Part shown: positions 9,005-17,356 of the stretch, piece after piece
Layout of the letters: each line of letters begins with the position of its first letter
How positions within the stretch are numbered: the stretch's first letter is position 1
Origin: Pseudomonas marvdashtae
GTDB lineage: Bacteria; Pseudomonadota; Gammaproteobacteria; Pseudomonadales; Pseudomonadaceae
Length of the DNA stretch: 64,000 bases
Direction of reading: 5' to 3'
Assembly: GCF_014268655.2 (NCBI RefSeq)
Contig: NZ_JABWQX020000006.1
Coordinates: 28,511-92,510, forward strand
The notes under the pieces: generated by a model
Told to the model about the DNA's origin: nothing
Databases searched by the model: none
The model's input: the letters and a program-made list of their open reading frames with translations, nothing else
Made by a program: the position numbers and the translations under genes

Positions 9005-9317
9005 ACCAAGCTACGCATCCTTGCGCCATTGCCTACAACTACGCCAGAATCCGCTGGCTTGTGCGCCTTGCCCCCGGGGCCTATCGTCTTCCTGCCACTG
9101 CCCACCAGTGGTCGGGTTTAGTAGCCCGAGGTTTTCCGCAAGATGCACGAGCTATCCACTCAGGCAGGTGTTCCAATTCCTGTCCTTGATGGTGGCTGTG
9201 CGCAGGGCGCTTCGGCGCGCCGGCAATGCTGGAATCCCCGGTCTACTAACCTGCGTACAGCCGCCACCCTTCTTTTAGTAGGGAAAGGGTCGCGGCCCAA
9301 CTCAAGGATTCCAGCTT
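9005..9317 (+). promoter_or_regulatory. Conserved structured leader of DUF6124 gene, copy 1
   Basis: This non-coding block is strongly similar to 41261-41566, also directly before a DUF6124 gene. In order it holds a CACTG/CAGTG hairpin (9096-9110), a TCGGG/CCCGA hairpin with loop TTTAGTAG (9112-9129), and a long stem of GGTGGCTGTGCGCAGG (9191-9206) with 9250-9268. CTACTAA at 9243-9249 lies just inside that stem. A last hairpin, ACCCTT/AAGGGT, again has TTTAGTAG in its loop (9266-9290). GCTGGAATCC at 9228-9237 is exactly complementary to 9306-9315, the ribosome-binding region. The second copy keeps all pairings with different bases. I read it as a cis-acting RNA; its function and ligand are unknown. 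Confidence 0.7.
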
Positions 9318-9674
9318 ATGTTCAAAATAACTCCAAACCCTCCGGAAACGGACAACTCCGCGCAAACCAAATCCAAAGCCAAAAAGCACGACGAAACCAC
9401 CAAACGCGTCTTGGATCACTACCTGCTACCCAAACCGGAAAAGTCCGAAGATGCATCCAAACCGGACCCGCTCTTCACCGTGTCAAAAAAAGCCGACAAC
9501 GAATGCCTGCTCGCCAACCTCAGCGAAAACCTGGCATCCGCCGACGCGATGATCAGCAACCTGGCCTTCGACCTGGAAGGCCCCCGCCGCCACATTGCCC
9601 TCGGCATTCAGCAACTGATCGAACTGAGTTCAATGCTGGCCAGCCGTGTGCTGGATAACGTCGACCCACGCTAA
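9318..9674 (+). CDS. DUF6124 family protein (formerly DUF3077)
   Basis: The 118-residue soluble protein starts MFKITPNPPETD and contains the family core TKRVLDHYLL, then ECLLANLSENLASADAMISN and IQQLIELSSMLA. These are small, probably helical proteins common and multi-copy in Pseudomonas, with no established function. The start is fixed by the shared MxKITPNPPE start in the paralogue at 41567 and by the conserved leader ending at the same distance. The gene ends 11 bases before the convergent HAD phosphatase gene. Translation may be controlled by the leader, because its ribosome-binding region is in a perfect 10-bp pairing. Confidence 0.85.
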   Translation: MFKITPNPPETDNSAQTKSKAKKHDETTKRVLDHYLLPKPEKSEDASKPDPLFTVSKKADNECLLANLSENLASADAMISNLAFDLEGPRRHIALGIQQLIELSSMLASRVLDNVDPR

Positions 9675-9685
9675 TCGCCACACCG

Positions 9686-10336
9686 TCACCCCCGCAAAAA
9701 CGCCCGGTGCAACTCATCCAGCGTCTGGAAATGATGCACCGGGTTTTCAGCGCTCAGCTCTTCGAAACTGCCAAACCCATACCCCACCGCCGCCGCGTCC
9801 AGGCCGTTGCTGCGGGCGCCGATCAGGTCGTGTTTGCGGTCGCCGATCATCAGGGTGTTGCTCGGGTCGAGGTTTTCTTCGGCCATCAGGTGAGCGATAA
9901 GCTCGACTTTATTGGTTCGGGTGCCGTCCAGTTCGCTGCCGTAGATCACCTTGAAGTGTCGGGCGAAGTCGAAATGGCGGGCGATTTCCCGGGCGAAGAC
10001 CCAGGGTTTGGAGGTGGCGATGTACAGCTGCCGACCCTGGCCGCCGAGGGTTTCCAGCAGGGGCAGCACTCCATCGAAGACGCGGTTCTCGTAAAGGCCG
10101 GTGACCTTGAAGCGTTCACGATAGAAGTTCACCGCTTCCCAGGCCTTCGCTTCGTCGAAGTCATAAAACTGCATGAACGCCTGCAACAGCGGCGGACCGA
10201 TGAAGTGTTCGAGGCGGGTCAGGTCGGGCTCATCGATGCCCAGTTTGCTCAAGGCGAACTGGATCGAACGAGTGATGCCTTCCCGTGGGTCGGTGAGGGT
10301 GCCGTCGAGGTCGAACAGTACGGTTTGGTAGTGCAT
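9686..10336 (-). CDS. HAD superfamily phosphatase, phosphoglycolate phosphatase-like
   Basis: The 216-residue protein shows the HAD motifs in order: I FDLDGTLTD at residues 8-16 with the nucleophile Asp, II IATSKP near 105, III Lys in the TNKVELI stretch, and IV MIGDRKHDLIGA near 165. The helical cap between motifs I and II is the C1 type of the Gph/PgmB subfamily. It probably hydrolyses a small phosphate ester or nucleotide in the cytoplasm; the substrate cannot be told from sequence. It sits 28 bases after the gamma carbonic anhydrase gene on the same strand, the same order as PA0066-PA0065 in P. aeruginosa. Confidence 0.85.
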   Translation of the reverse strand: MHYQTVLFDLDGTLTDPREGITRSIQFALSKLGIDEPDLTRLEHFIGPPLLQAFMQFYDFDEAKAWEAVNFYRERFKVTGLYENRVFDGVLPLLETLGGQGRQLYIATSKPWVFAREIARHFDFARHFKVIYGSELDGTRTNKVELIAHLMAEENLDPSNTLMIGDRKHDLIGARSNGLDAAAVGYGFGSFEELSAENPVHHFQTLDELHRAFLRG

Positions 10337-10364
10337 GAAAAATCCTGGGCAATGGCGGGACGGT

Positions 10365-10910
10365 TCAGGGCTGGTCGTAGCCTTCGGCCAGATGCAGATC
10401 CTTGAGTTTTACGTAGTTCGCCGCGCTGTAGGTGAAAAAGGCCCGCTCCTTATCGGTCAGCGGCCGGACCTGCTTCACCGGGCTGCCGACATAAAGGAAG
10501 CCGCTTTCCAGGCGTTTGCCCGGCGGCACGAGGCTGCCGGCGCCAATGATCACGTCATCCTCGACCACGGCGCCGTCCATGACGATGCTGCCCATGCCGA
10601 TGAGGATCCGGCTGCCGACGGAGCAGCCATGGAGCATGACCTTGTGGGCGATGGTCACGTCGTCGCCAATCAGCAACGGGAATCCATCGGGGTTGAACGG
10701 ACCGGCGTGGGTGATGTGCAGCACGCAGCCGTCCTGGACACTGGTGCGGGCGCCGATGCGGATGCGGTGCATGTCGCCGCGAATGACCGTCAGCGGCCAG
10801 ACGGAGCTGTCTTCGCCGATTTCGACGTCGCCGATCACCACCGCGGTGCTGTCGACAAAAGCCCCACGGGCAAGCCGCGGGCTGTGGTTCTGGTACGTGC
10901 GAAGGGTCAC
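10365..10910 (-). CDS. Gamma carbonic anhydrase family protein (YrdA-like)
   Basis: The 181-residue protein forms a left-handed beta-helix, visible as hexapeptide turns (VIGDVEIGEDSSVWPLTVI, DVTIAHKVMLHG, RILIGMGSIVMDG). The three metal-binding histidines expected of the family fit the His of the DMHRIRIG turn, the IAHK turn and LHGCS. Members are trimeric zinc proteins, and many bacterial ones have weak or no measured CO2 hydration activity. It is divergent from prlC and probably co-transcribed with the HAD phosphatase gene. Confidence 0.88.
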   Translation of the reverse strand: MTLRTYQNHSPRLARGAFVDSTAVVIGDVEIGEDSSVWPLTVIRGDMHRIRIGARTSVQDGCVLHITHAGPFNPDGFPLLIGDDVTIAHKVMLHGCSVGSRILIGMGSIVMDGAVVEDDVIIGAGSLVPPGKRLESGFLYVGSPVKQVRPLTDKERAFFTYSAANYVKLKDLHLAEGYDQP

Positions 10911-11009
10911 GATAGGCTCTCTCTTATCCGGTGATAGGCGCTGCTAGCTGCGGTGAACGTCGATTGTAATTAAGATGGGCGCATGTTTCTTCCAGCCAAG
11001 GTGTCAACC

Positions 11010-13061
11010 GTGAGCGTGAACAACCCTCTTTTGCAGCCCTACGACCTGCCACCATTCTCGGCGATCCGTGCCGAACACGTGCAACCGGCCATCGAGCAGA
11101 TTCTGGCTGACAACCGTGCCGCCATCGCCGAAATCCTCAAGACCCAAGTCCAGCAGCCTACCTGGGCCAGCCTGGTATTGGCGATGGACGAGCTCAATGA
11201 TCGCCTGGGCGCTGCCTGGAGCCCGGTCAGTCACCTGAACGCCGTGCGCAACAGCCCGGAATTGCGTGAAGCCTACGAGGCTTGCCTGCCGGCGCTAAGT
11301 GCCTACTCCACCGAGCTGGGCCAGAACCGCGAGCTGTTCCAGGCGTTCGAAGCCCTGGCGAACAGCCCCGAGGCGGCCGGTTTTGATGTGGCGCAGAAAA
11401 CCATCCTGGAACACTCCCTGCGCGACTTCCGCCTGTCGGGTATCGACCTGCCGCCCGAGCAGCAGAAGCGCTACGCCGAAGTGCAGAGCAAACTGTCCGA
11501 GCTGGGCAGCCGCTTCTCCAACCAACTGCTGGACGCGACCCAGGCTTGGACCAAGCACGTCACAGACGAAGCCGCCCTCGCCGGCCTGACCGACTCGGCC
11601 AAGGCGCAAATGGCCGCCGCGGCCCAGGCCAAAGGGCTGGACGGCTGGCTGATCAACTTGGAATTCCCCAGCTATTACGCGGTGATGACCTACGCCGAAG
11701 ACCGCGCCCTGCGCGAAGAAGTCTATGCGGCCTACTGCACCCGTGCCTCAGACCAAGGCCCGAATGCTGGCCAGAACGACAACGGCCCGGTGATGGAGCA
11801 GATCCTCGACCTGCGCCAGGAACTGGCCAAGCTGCTGGGTTTTGCCAACTTCGCAGAACTGAGCCTGGCAACCAAAATGGCCGAATCCAGCGATCAGGTG
11901 CTCAGCTTCCTGCGCGACCTGGCCAAGCGCAGCAAGCCGTTCGCCGCCCTGGACCTGGAACAGCTCAAAGCCTATGCCGCCGAGCAGGGCTGCCCCGACC
12001 TGCAAAGCTGGGACAGCGGTTTCTACGGTGAAAAACTCCGCCAGCAGCGTTACAGCGTGGCCCAGGAAGCCCTGCGCGCCTACTTCCCGATCGACAAGGT
12101 GTTGAGCGGCCTGTTCGCCATCGTCCAGCGCCTCTATGGCATCGAGATCGCCGAGTTGAAAGGCTTCGACAGCTGGCACCCGGACGTGCGCCTGTTTGAA
12201 ATCAAGGAGAACGGCCAGCACGTTGGTCGCTTCTTCTTCGACCTCTACGCCCGCGCCAACAAGCGTGGCGGTGCCTGGATGGACGGTGCCCGCGACCGTC
12301 GTCGTACCTTCGAGGGCGTCCTGCAAAGCCCCGTTGCCAACCTGGTGTGCAACTTCACCCCGGCTGACAGCGGCAAGCCGGCGCTGTTGACCCATGACGA
12401 AGTCACCACCCTGTTCCACGAGTTCGGCCATGGCCTGCACCATCTGCTGACCCGCGTCGAACATGCCGGCGTGTCCGGCATCAACGGCGTCGCCTGGGAC
12501 GCCGTCGAGCTGCCAAGTCAGTTCATGGAAAACTGGTGCTGGGAGCCCGAAGGCCTGGCGCTGATTTCCGGCCATTATGAAACCGGCGAACCGCTGCCCC
12601 AGGACCTGCTGGAGAAAATGCTCGCGGCGAAAAACTTCCAATCGGGCCTGATGATGGTCCGCCAGTTGGAGTTCTCGTTGTTCGACTTCGAGCTGCATGC
12701 CACCCACGGCGACGGCCGCAGCGTGCTGCAAGTGCTCGAAGGCGTGCGCGACGAGGTGTCGGTGATGCGCCCACCGGCCTACAACCGCTTTCCGAACAGC
12801 TTTGCGCATATCTTCGCCGGCGGCTACGCGGCGGGTTACTACAGCTACAAGTGGGCAGAAGTGCTGTCGGCCGATGCCTTCTCCAAATTCGAGGAAGACG
12901 GCGTGCTCAACGCCGACACCGGTCGCGCCTTCCGCGAGGCAATCCTGGCCCGTGGCGGCTCCCAGGAGCCGATGGTGCTGTTCGTCGACTTCCGTGGCCG
13001 TGAGCCGTCGATTGACGCACTCTTGCGCCATAGCGGCCTGAGCGAGGACGCGGCAGCATGA
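11010..13061 (+). CDS. prlC: Oligopeptidase A (M3 zinc metallopeptidase)
   Basis: PrlC degrades short peptides, including cleaved signal peptides, in the cytoplasm. Reading from a GTG at 11010 gives 683 residues; an upstream ATG at 10983 in the same frame would add 9. I prefer the GTG because CAAGG precedes it at proper spacing and the protein then begins VSVNNPLLQPYDLPPFS, as in homologues. The zinc site is complete: HEFGH near residue 470 and the third ligand Glu in AVELPSQF about 25 residues later. The substrate-binding loop AHIFAGGYAAGYYSY is intact. yheV overlaps its stop by 4 bases, the usual arrangement in pseudomonads. Confidence 0.95.
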   Translation: MSVNNPLLQPYDLPPFSAIRAEHVQPAIEQILADNRAAIAEILKTQVQQPTWASLVLAMDELNDRLGAAWSPVSHLNAVRNSPELREAYEACLPALSAYSTELGQNRELFQAFEALANSPEAAGFDVAQKTILEHSLRDFRLSGIDLPPEQQKRYAEVQSKLSELGSRFSNQLLDATQAWTKHVTDEAALAGLTDSAKAQMAAAAQAKGLDGWLINLEFPSYYAVMTYAEDRALREEVYAAYCTRASDQGPNAGQNDNGPVMEQILDLRQELAKLLGFANFAELSLATKMAESSDQVLSFLRDLAKRSKPFAALDLEQLKAYAAEQGCPDLQSWDSGFYGEKLRQQRYSVAQEALRAYFPIDKVLSGLFAIVQRLYGIEIAELKGFDSWHPDVRLFEIKENGQHVGRFFFDLYARANKRGGAWMDGARDRRRTFEGVLQSPVANLVCNFTPADSGKPALLTHDEVTTLFHEFGHGLHHLLTRVEHAGVSGINGVAWDAVELPSQFMENWCWEPEGLALISGHYETGEPLPQDLLEKMLAAKNFQSGLMMVRQLEFSLFDFELHATHGDGRSVLQVLEGVRDEVSVMRPPAYNRFPNSFAHIFAGGYAAGYYSYKWAEVLSADAFSKFEEDGVLNADTGRAFREAILARGGSQEPMVLFVDFRGREPSIDALLRHSGLSEDAAA

Positions 13062-13336
13062 GCGAGGGGCCTGTGATTACCAAACGACGCTTTATCGCCG
13101 GGGCGGTCTGCCCGGCATGCAGCGAGCCGGACAAGCTGATGATGTGGAACGAAGATGGCGTGCCGCACCGTGAATGTGTCGCCTGCGGTTATTCCGACAC
13201 ACTCAACGAGCAAGGCCTGTCGGTGCCCAAGGAATTGGGCACCCGGGTCAACACCTCGGCGCTGAAGACACCTGACGTGAAGGTCCAGGCGGTACAGTTT
13301 TTCCCAAACCCCAAGTTGAAGAAAAAAACCGACTGA
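13058..13336 (+). CDS. yheV: YheV family putative zinc-ribbon protein
   Basis: The 92-residue protein overlaps prlC by ATGA. It has two Cys-x2-Cys knuckles (CPACSEPDK and CVACGYSD) separated by about 20 residues, forming a zinc ribbon. The start RRFIAGAVCPAC is characteristic of YheV. The C-terminal half is basic and probably unstructured. Its function is unknown. It follows prlC in many gamma-proteobacteria, which supports the call. Confidence 0.9.
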   Translation: MSEGPVITKRRFIAGAVCPACSEPDKLMMWNEDGVPHRECVACGYSDTLNEQGLSVPKELGTRVNTSALKTPDVKVQAVQFFPNPKLKKKTD

Positions 13337-13352
13337 AATCTTCGGCATCACC

Positions 13353-13374
13353 TTCCGGGCCGCCTGGCCCGGAA
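13353..13374. terminator. Hairpin after yheV
   Basis: The perfect inverted repeat TTCCGGGCC-GCCT-GGCCCGGAA starts 17 bases after the yheV stop. There is no T-run, so termination strength is uncertain. Confidence 0.55.
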
Positions 13375-13452
13375 GCGATACTTATATACCGCCGCATCAA
13401 CCCCCTTCCTCTTCAGACTGGTCCGACACGTTCAGACTGACAGGAAGTCTCC

Positions 13453-15468
13453 ATGCACCCCACCGAAAACCCGCTGTTACAGCGCCATGACCTGCCGCCT
13501 TTTTCTAAGATTCAAGCCGAACACTTTTCCCCGGCCCTCGATCAGATAATCACCGAGAGCCGCGCCAAAGTCGCCGAGATCATCAAGACCCAAGCACCCT
13601 TCCCCACGTGGGACGATTTGGTGCTGGCCATGGATGAAATTCATGCGCGACTCAAGGGATTTGGTTATGTGCTGGAGCGCTTGGCTACCACCAGGACCGA
13701 AGAAGCCTGGGAACAGGTTTCGCTCGACTGCACCCCACGCTTGCAGCAGTTCAAGCGGTCGTTGAGGCAGAACGCCGAGCTGTTTCAGCTCTATCAACGC
13801 TTGGCGGACAGCGAGATCGCCAAGCATTTCTCCTCGGTGAGAACGAGAACCCTGGAAAAGATCCTCAGGCAGTTTCGCCGCGACGGACTGGGGTCCGATT
13901 CGCAGCCGGCCCTGAAGGACTTGCAACTGCGCATCCAAGGCGCCCGTAGCCTGTTCCTGGAACATTTGCATGAGGCCAACAAAGCCTGGAACCGAACATT
14001 CGATGATCAAGCCCGATTGAGTGGCCTGCCGCTTTCCTTCAGGCAGCGAATGGCCGAGCAGGCTCGTGAACAGGGGCGCACGGGATGGTTGCTGACCCTC
14101 AATGAGGAATCGTTTCGCATCGTCATGCGTTACGCGGACGATGCCGTGCTGCGCAAGCAGGTATATGTCGCCTACAGCACGCGCGCGTCCGATCAAGGGC
14201 CACATGCCGGCGTGTACGACAACGGCGATGTGCTGTGGCAGTTGCTCAGGGATCGTCATGAGTTGGCCACCCTGCTGGGCTATTCGAATTACGCTCAGTT
14301 GGCGCTAGAACCGGAACAGGCTCGGTCGCCGGAAGAGGTCCAAGCATTCCTGCAAGGCATGCTGCAACAGCAGGAAAGCGTGTTTATCGAAGACGCCGCG
14401 CAGTTGCAGGCATTTGCTGAAACCCAAGGTTTCAGCGGGCTGCAGCCCTGGAATTATCGATATCTGGCGCAAAAACTCCGCCATCGAATGACGGGCGTCT
14501 CGGAACAGACCGTCAGCGCCTGGTTTGAGTTGGAGTCGACATTTTCACAGCTATTGCTGATGGCAAAGGACCTGTTCGGCGTGGACATCATCGAACGTCG
14601 GGACGTGGCTACTTGGCATCCGCAGGTGCGCCTTCTTGAGGTTCGCGAACGGGGCGAGATCCTCGGCTACCTATATTTCGATCCGTTCGAGGACGCCAAC
14701 CAGGATAGCTTCCCCAACACCAGCACCCTGCGAAACCGCCGCATCACCGCCGAGGGACGGCCCCGCTATCCGATTGCCACGCTGCACGGCTGGTTGCCGC
14801 GTGTTCCTGGTGACAGCCCCGTGCTGCTGGACCATCGTCAACTGCGAGTGCTTTTTCACGAACTGGGCCATTGCTTGCACCATGTGTTGAGCCTGGTCGA
14901 GTACCGTGCGGTGTCGGGCATTTCCGAACTGTCCCGGGATGCCGCCGAATTTGCTGGCGTATTGTTCGAACAATGGTGTTTCTCCAAGGAATGCCTGGTT
15001 CGGTTGTCCAGGCATTACCAAACTGGCGCGCCCCTGCCAGAGACGATCGCCGATCAGTTGCTGGCATATCTCGGCATGCAGACCAGTTGGGACACGGCTG
15101 CGTTCTTGCGCGATGCCTTATTCGACATGGAGCTGCACCGCAGCCATGGCGACGGGCGAACGGCCCAGCAGGTATTTGATCAAGTCAACGCGCAAGTCGG
15201 GCATCTACCGGTGTTTGCAAACGAACGCTGGCCCAACGGCCTGGATTACATCGTCACGGGGTATGCGGCCGGCATCTATGCCTATGCCTGGTCGAAACGG
15301 CTGGCCGACATTGTGTTCAAGCGATTCAAACGCAACGGGCTATACGATAGGCAGACGGCCAAAGCCTTGCGCGAGGCGATCTTCGAACGGGGCGATTCAC
15401 GGCCGCTGTCCGAGTCCATCGCCGCGTTCCTGCAAGCGACCGATCATCGTGCCGGCGCGGGCTCCTGA
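13453..15468 (+). CDS. Second M3 family metallopeptidase, diverged PrlC paralogue
   Basis: The 671-residue protein is similar to PrlC along its whole length (NPLLQRHDLPPFSKIQAEHF against the PrlC start; YAAYCTRASDQGP against YVAYSTRASDQGP). It starts behind AGGAAG 6 bases upstream. The zinc ligands are kept: HELGH near residue 469 and Glu in AAEFAGVLFEQW. Other parts of the active site are altered. PSQF after the third ligand is replaced by AGVL. The loop AHIFAGGYAAGYYSY of PrlC becomes DYIVTGYAAGIYAY, so the conserved His is a Tyr and one residue is lost. It may be a peptidase with different specificity or reduced activity. Its 3' end overlaps the convergent phosphatase gene by 25 bases. Confidence 0.88.
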   Translation: MHPTENPLLQRHDLPPFSKIQAEHFSPALDQIITESRAKVAEIIKTQAPFPTWDDLVLAMDEIHARLKGFGYVLERLATTRTEEAWEQVSLDCTPRLQQFKRSLRQNAELFQLYQRLADSEIAKHFSSVRTRTLEKILRQFRRDGLGSDSQPALKDLQLRIQGARSLFLEHLHEANKAWNRTFDDQARLSGLPLSFRQRMAEQAREQGRTGWLLTLNEESFRIVMRYADDAVLRKQVYVAYSTRASDQGPHAGVYDNGDVLWQLLRDRHELATLLGYSNYAQLALEPEQARSPEEVQAFLQGMLQQQESVFIEDAAQLQAFAETQGFSGLQPWNYRYLAQKLRHRMTGVSEQTVSAWFELESTFSQLLLMAKDLFGVDIIERRDVATWHPQVRLLEVRERGEILGYLYFDPFEDANQDSFPNTSTLRNRRITAEGRPRYPIATLHGWLPRVPGDSPVLLDHRQLRVLFHELGHCLHHVLSLVEYRAVSGISELSRDAAEFAGVLFEQWCFSKECLVRLSRHYQTGAPLPETIADQLLAYLGMQTSWDTAAFLRDALFDMELHRSHGDGRTAQQVFDQVNAQVGHLPVFANERWPNGLDYIVTGYAAGIYAYAWSKRLADIVFKRFKRNGLYDRQTAKALREAIFERGDSRPLSESIAAFLQATDHRAGAGS

Positions 15469-16118
15469 GGGTCGAGGTGGTGTGCGGTGGTCGTTGAGTT
15501 CACCCAGCTTTTCAACGAGCAGAGCGCGAAGACGCTGGTGCTGCAATCGCCGTTCTTCAAGGCGAGACGAAGCTTATCCACATCAGCCTGCATCACATAC
15601 CGAACGCCATCCTTGAAGTGGTGGCTGTCGCCGAATCCGCCTTCGGTCATTTCGTCCAGGGCGTCTTCCTTGCTCCAGCCCTGGACGACCACCCTGTACA
15701 TGGCGGCCACCAACCCGGTGCGGTCCGAGCCGTGCTTGCAATGCATCAGCACCGGGCCGTTGGCCTCGGCGGCCTGGACGGCGCGCAAGGCGTTGAGGAT
15801 GTCGCTGTCGTCGACGTGATTGGTGCGATAAGGCAACTGCACTTGCCGGATGCCAGAGGTCGACAACCAGTTGGCATCCGAGTCGGGCAGGAATGTAATG
15901 ACGGTGCCGATGTTGAATTTGGCCAGCAAGGGCAATGCAGCGCCGTCCGGCAAGGCGCTGCGATAAAGCGTGGGCGACATCTGGAACAGGTGGTAGCGCT
16001 CGGCCACTGGCTGGGCCCATTCATCGGGCCTCTGCGCACCATCGGCGGCTTGCGCCCCGGAGTCGGCCACCGCGAGCAAGGCCAGGCAGAGCATCAACAC
16101 GGAGAAGCGCTTGGACAT
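15444..16118 (-). CDS. Secreted dual-specificity/tyrosine phosphatase family protein
   Basis: From the ATG at 16118 the protein has 224 residues. A start 5 codons upstream is possible. Residues 1-24 (MSKRFSVLMLCLALLAVADS..AQA) form a signal peptide with AQA cleavage, so the enzyme is periplasmic. The cysteine phosphatase P-loop HCKHGSDRTG lies near residue 126, with the general acid candidate Asp in NHVDDSD about 20 residues before it. The pattern VITFLPDSDANWL fits the DSP/PTP-like family. The substrate is unknown. The last ~25 codons overlap the M3 paralogue on the other strand, so the C-terminal tail is probably non-conserved. Confidence 0.8.
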   Translation of the reverse strand: MSKRFSVLMLCLALLAVADSGAQAADGAQRPDEWAQPVAERYHLFQMSPTLYRSALPDGAALPLLAKFNIGTVITFLPDSDANWLSTSGIRQVQLPYRTNHVDDSDILNALRAVQAAEANGPVLMHCKHGSDRTGLVAAMYRVVVQGWSKEDALDEMTEGGFGDSHHFKDGVRYVMQADVDKLRLALKNGDCSTSVFALCSLKSWVNSTTTAHHLDPQEPAPAR

Positions 16119-16265
16119 GACGTTAACCAGCAATTTGGAAAGGCTGCAGTCTCGGCTCGCTCCGGTTAAAGACCTGTGAGAAAGATGTCAACGCGCTGTG
16201 AATCAGCCAGGGGCCGAGGGCGCGGCCTGCCGAATGGCACTGGCCTAAACCGGATTCTCGCAATA

Positions 16266-16281
16266 CTGTATGCACATACAG
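16266..16281. promoter_or_regulatory. LexA (SOS) box upstream of radical SAM gene
   Basis: CTGT-ATGCACAT-ACAG is a full match to CTGT-N8-ACAG. The palindrome extends outward (TACTGTAT..ATACAGTT). It ends 16 bases before the ATG at 16298, where LexA would block transcription. The P. aeruginosa homologue PA0069 is known as a LexA regulon member. Confidence 0.85.
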
Positions 16282-16297
16282 TTTTCGGAGTATCCCC

Positions 16298-17356
16298 ATG
16301 TCCGTCTCCCTACCGCCCCGCGGTCGCGGCACCGCCACCAACCCGCATAACCGCTTCGCCCCGAGTCGTTCGGTGGTTGAGGATGACGGTTGGTACCAGG
16401 AAGTCCCGCCCACCCAAGGCACCGAGGTGCGCATCGAAACGGCGAAGACCATCATCACCCGCAATACCTCGCCGGACATTTCGTTCGACCGCTCGATCAA
16501 TCCTTACCGTGGCTGCGAACATGGCTGTATTTATTGCTACGCGCGGCCCAGCCATGCCTATTGGGACATGTCGCCCGGACTCGATTTCGAAACGAAGCTG
16601 ATCGCCAAGACCAACGCCGCCGATGTGCTGGAAGAACAATTATCCAAGCGCGGCTATCAATGCGCACCGATCGCCCTGGGCTCCAACACCGACCCCTACC
16701 AGCCGATCGAGCGCGAGCAACGGATTACCCGCCGGATCCTTGAGGTGCTGCTGCGCTATCGGCATCCAGTGACCATCGTCACTAAAGGTTCGCTGGTCCT
16801 GCGGGACTTGGACCTACTGACCGAGCTGGCGCAACAGCGCCTGGTCAAGGTGATGATCAGCCTCACCACCCTGGACGATGAACTCAAACGTATCCTCGAA
16901 CCGCGCGCGGCAGCACCCAAGGCGCGCTTGCGGGCGATCAAAGTGATGCGCGAAGCGGGCATTGCGGTCGGCGTGCTGTGCGCGCCGATCATCCCGATGA
17001 TCAATGACAGCGAAATCGAAAGCCTGCTGACCGAAGCCCGGGCCGCCGGCGCGCAGACCGCCTCCTACGTCATGTTGCGCCTGCCGCTGGAAGTGGCGCC
17101 GCTGTTTGAAGAGTGGCTGCAGGCGCACTATCCGCAACGCGCCGCTCACGTGCTCAGCCTCGTGCGCCAGAGCCGCGGCGGTGAGCTGTACGACAGCCGG
17201 TTTGGTGCGCGAATGCGCGGCGAGGGACCTTTTGCCGACCTGTTGGCCCAGCGCTTCAGCAAAATGCTGAAGCGTTTGAGCTTTGATCGACGCGATAGCT
17301 ACAATCTTGACTGCGATGCGTTCTGTCCGCCGGGCCGACAGATGTCATTGATTTAA
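16298..17356 (+). CDS. PA0069 family radical SAM protein (SplB-like)
   Basis: The 352-residue protein has the 4Fe-4S motif CEHGCIYCYARP near residue 73 (Cys-x3-Cys-x2-Cys), placing it with radical SAM enzymes of the spore photoproduct lyase-like (SplB/COG1533) group. Downstream blocks GSNTDPYQPIER, ITIVTKGSLVLRDLDLL-like and RLPLEVAPLFEEWL are typical of this family. A CGGAG ribosome-binding site lies 7 bases before the ATG, right after the LexA box, so the gene should be induced by DNA damage. The reaction is unknown; a role in repair or nucleic-acid modification fits SOS control but is inference. Confidence 0.9.
   Translation: MSVSLPPRGRGTATNPHNRFAPSRSVVEDDGWYQEVPPTQGTEVRIETAKTIITRNTSPDISFDRSINPYRGCEHGCIYCYARPSHAYWDMSPGLDFETKLIAKTNAADVLEEQLSKRGYQCAPIALGSNTDPYQPIEREQRITRRILEVLLRYRHPVTIVTKGSLVLRDLDLLTELAQQRLVKVMISLTTLDDELKRILEPRAAAPKARLRAIKVMREAGIAVGVLCAPIIPMINDSEIESLLTEARAAGAQTASYVMLRLPLEVAPLFEEWLQAHYPQRAAHVLSLVRQSRGGELYDSRFGARMRGEGPFADLLAQRFSKMLKRLSFDRRDSYNLDCDAFCPPGRQMSLI

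Noticed and set aside
8798..9121. Plus-strand frame ending ..TSGRV, similar to one at 41120-41377
   Set aside because: The similarity is at DNA level along the leader, with changes not concentrated at third codon positions, and the start regions differ. I treat it as part of the RNA element, though a leader peptide is not fully excluded.
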